A DNA stretch of 16,082 nt from CAIVAT01 sp038212325 (GTDB lineage Bacteria; Bacteroidota; Bacteroidia; Bacteroidales; FEN-979). Where the stretch lies: positions 1 through 16,082 of the forward strand of contig JBBQUQ010000077.1 in the NCBI GenBank assembly GCA_038212325.1, given 5' to 3'. Positions within the stretch are counted from its first letter, which is position 1. Each line of letters begins with the position of its first letter. This document shows, one piece after another, positions 14,369-16,082 of the stretch. The notes under the pieces are model-generated. The model ran no database searches, was not told where the DNA came from, and saw nothing but the letters and a program-made list of their open reading frames with translations. Both the position numbers and the translations under genes were made by a program.

Positions 14369-14785
14369 ATGATGATATTGTTAAAGGAGCCCATTTATTT
14401 CTGGCCATTCCTGGTTTATGCCGCTGCGGCGTTTGCGATCGCAGGGATCATGATCGGCCTGTCGTATATTCTGGGTGAGCGCCACAGGGAGAAAACGACC
14501 GATGAACCCTTCGAATCGGGGATTCCGCCGACAGGCAATGCCAGGTTCAGGTTTTCATCGCACTTTTACCTCATCGCCATGTTTTTCGTGATCTTCGACC
14601 TCGACGCGGCCTTTATTTTTGCATGGGCCGTATCCTTTCGCGAGCTCGGGGTGCCAGGTTACCTTGGAATCCTGGTATTCATCCTGGTGCTGGTGGCGGT
14701 GCTTGTTTATGAACTTGGCATCGGGGCGCTCAATTTCGGCCCTGACGGAAAAAAAATTCTCAGGTATAAAAACCGATTAAAATGA
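14369..14785 (+). CDS. nuoA: NADH-quinone oxidoreductase subunit A (complex I)
   Basis: About 138 residues with three predicted transmembrane helices, the membrane subunit at the junction of the two arms of complex I. The family block is EPFESGIPPTGNARFRFSSH followed by FDLDAAFIFAWAV. The usual FD[VL]E motif has Asp where Glu is normal, a conservative change at a position that matters in E. coli NuoA. A TTG further upstream (14360) is open, but ATG 14369 (or 14372) is the natural start. The leader of about 160 nt after the previous gene carries only a near-match -7 box (TACATTTA, 14298-14305). The stop overlaps the nuoB start by 4 nt (ATGA). Confidence 0.95.
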   Translation: MMILLKEPIYFWPFLVYAAAAFAIAGIMIGLSYILGERHREKTTDEPFESGIPPTGNARFRFSSHFYLIAMFFVIFDLDAAFIFAWAVSFRELGVPGYLGILVFILVLVAVLVYELGIGALNFGPDGKKILRYKNRLK

Positions 14786-15420
14786 AATTTACACTTCAAC
14801 GACCAGATACATTCAGCGTTACACAAGCGAATGCGGGGCTCGAGGAGGAGGCACGCAAATCAATCGTGCTCACCAGGCTCGACGACCTGGTTGCCTGGGG
14901 CAGGAAAAACTCCATCTGGCCTTTCGGGTTCGGGCTTTCATGCTGTTTCGTTGAAATGGCGACCACCTTTACAAGCCGGTACGACCTGGCACGGTTCGGT
15001 GGGGAAGTCATCCGCGGAACGCCCCGCGAAGCTGACCTGATGATCATTGCCGGTACCGTTTTCATCAAAATGGCGCCCATCATCAAGAGGCTTCACGAAC
15101 AGATGATGGCACCGCGATGGGTTATTTCCATGGGGTCATGCGCCAATTCGGGAGGCATGTACGACATTTACAGCGTGGTGCAGGGCGTTGACAAGATTCT
15201 TCCGGTGGATGTGTACGTTTCGGGCTGCCCGCCGCGTCCGGATGCCTTCCTGGAGGGGCTCCTGATGCTGCGGGAATCGATCTCGCACGAAAAAAGGCCG
15301 CTTAGCTGGACCATCGGATCGCAGGAGATCATCACACGGCAGCACCAGCCAAGCCAGCGCGACCGGAAGATGGAAGAGCGCAGCAGGATGGAAAAGATCC
15401 GCCCGATGAATGAAATGTGA
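14782..15420 (+). CDS. nuoB: NADH-quinone oxidoreductase subunit B (complex I)
   Basis: A 212-residue peripheral-arm subunit that carries the terminal 4Fe-4S cluster N2 and passes electrons to quinone. All four ligand cysteines are present: C54 and C55 in GLSCCFVEM, C120 in MGSCANSGGMY, and C149 in SGCPPRP. The C-terminal ~35 residues are a charged, probably disordered extension rich in Arg, Glu and Met. Its ATG overlaps the nuoA stop by 4 nt, indicating coupled translation, and nuoCD starts 20 nt after its stop. The length and motifs are those of an intact subunit. Confidence 0.97.
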   Translation: MKFTLQRPDTFSVTQANAGLEEEARKSIVLTRLDDLVAWGRKNSIWPFGFGLSCCFVEMATTFTSRYDLARFGGEVIRGTPREADLMIIAGTVFIKMAPIIKRLHEQMMAPRWVISMGSCANSGGMYDIYSVVQGVDKILPVDVYVSGCPPRPDAFLEGLLMLRESISHEKRPLSWTIGSQEIITRQHQPSQRDRKMEERSRMEKIRPMNEM

Positions 15421-15440
15421 CAAATCCCCTCATCCTGCAT

Positions 15441-16082
15441 ATGAATAACGACAATTCCATTATTTCAGTTTTGATTGCCAGGTTCGGGGATGCACCCACT
15501 TTAGTTGAACAGGTTACGATGGATGGCACACCAACGCTCTGGATCGAAAAAGCCAGGGCCGTGGAAATCCTGCAATATCTTAAAACCGGGATGGAAAAGC
15601 CTTGCAACATGCTGTACGACCTTACCGCCATTGATGAGAGGAAGCGTAACAAACGCAACGGACAGCCAGGATCAGACTTTACCATCGTTTACCACTTGAC
15701 ATCCATTGAACGGAACAGCGACATTCGTCTGAAAATCGCCCTCACAGGGGAATACCCGTCTGTTGCGACAGTGACCGACATATGGGCTTGCGCCAACTGG
15801 TATGAGCGGGAAGTGTTTGACATGTTCGGCATTGTGTTTACCGGACATCCCAACCTGCGCCGTATCCTGCTGCCCTTGTCGTGGAAGGGCCATCCGCTGC
15901 GAAAAGAACACTATTCACGGGCAACTGAGGCAGAACCGTTCGTGCTTGAAGAACAGATGCGCGAAATCAATGATGCCGACCTGGAATTCCGGCCCGAGGA
16001 CTGGGGGCTTCGGCGGCAAAGCGAAAACTCCGATTTTATGTTCCTCAACCTGGGGCCTCAGCACCCCGGCACTCACGGGCTC
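15441..16082 (+). CDS. nuoC: NADH-quinone oxidoreductase fused subunits C and D, partial
   Basis: The frame runs from ATG 15441 to the right edge without a stop, giving 214 residues. Residues 1 to about 165 are NuoC, with WYEREVFDMFGI, HPNLRRILLP and the terminal GHPLRKEHY. The reading frame then passes through a linker of about 35 residues and enters the NuoD start MFLNLGPQHPGTHG. No stop or ATG restart separates them, so this is a fused NuoCD as in E. coli rather than two genes. Most of the D part lies outside the window. NuoC is a structural peripheral-arm subunit and NuoD helps form the quinone site with NuoB. Confidence 0.95.
   Translation, partial: MNNDNSIISVLIARFGDAPTLVEQVTMDGTPTLWIEKARAVEILQYLKTGMEKPCNMLYDLTAIDERKRNKRNGQPGSDFTIVYHLTSIERNSDIRLKIALTGEYPSVATVTDIWACANWYEREVFDMFGIVFTGHPNLRRILLPLSWKGHPLRKEHYSRATEAEPFVLEEQMREINDADLEFRPEDWGLRRQSENSDFMFLNLGPQHPGTHGL

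Noticed and set aside
1..16082. CRISPR array, tRNA, rRNA, insertion sequence
   Set aside because: No regularly spaced repeats, cloverleaf-like segment, ribosomal sequence or transposase was seen on either strand.

Overview
The window looks like chromosome from an environmental Bacteroidota (Bacteroidales-like) bacterium. Several upstream regions carry the Bacteroidota -7 promoter box TAnnTTTG, in two cases with a TTG/TTTG -33 box 17 nt upstream. Shine-Dalgarno sites are mostly weak or absent, and several encoded families are ones typical of that phylum (DUF3109, a conserved 156-residue protein of unknown function, a tightly coupled nuoA-nuoB-nuoCD cluster). These assignments come from reading motifs by eye; no database search was possible.

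Left part (1-3054): a minus-strand AAA ATPase of the AAA_14/DUF4143 type runs off the left edge. Next is a decayed flavodoxin-fold gene with one frameshift and one stop. A promoter then drives a shortened YdeI-type (DUF1801) gene and a cysteine-rich DUF3109 gene. The DUF3109 gene converges on, and overlaps by 17 bp, a ferritin gene. A divergent promoter region separates ferritin from a hypoxanthine/uracil-DNA glycosylase gene.

Middle (3080-9710): a minus-strand pair encodes a conserved protein of unknown function and a secreted type I pullulanase. A gene-free stretch of about 640 bp follows, containing a promoter, a short predicted RNA and a strong intrinsic terminator. The predicted RNA's 5' end is perfectly complementary to the terminator loop. 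Then come a small lipoprotein gene and a minus-strand pair encoding a collagen-motif lipoprotein and a two-CHRD-domain surface protein with an IPTL-CTERM tail. A doubtful small ORF and a YpfJ-type zinc metallopeptidase gene close this part.

Right part (9883-16082): a two-gene unit with a 1-nt gap encodes a 955-residue protein (RelE/ParE-like N-terminus, UvrD-type SF1 helicase, ankyrin-like segment, coiled-coil tail) and a 475-residue protein of unknown function with TPR-like helices. This pair is the best candidate for an undescribed system. It is followed by the start of a respiratory complex I operon (nuoA, nuoB, fused nuoCD), cut by the right edge.

Apart from the operon-like pairs, neighbouring genes do not form one obvious pathway. 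Two loose themes are iron/cysteine chemistry (ferritin, DUF3109) and the envelope (two lipoproteins, the sorted CHRD protein, secreted pullulanase).
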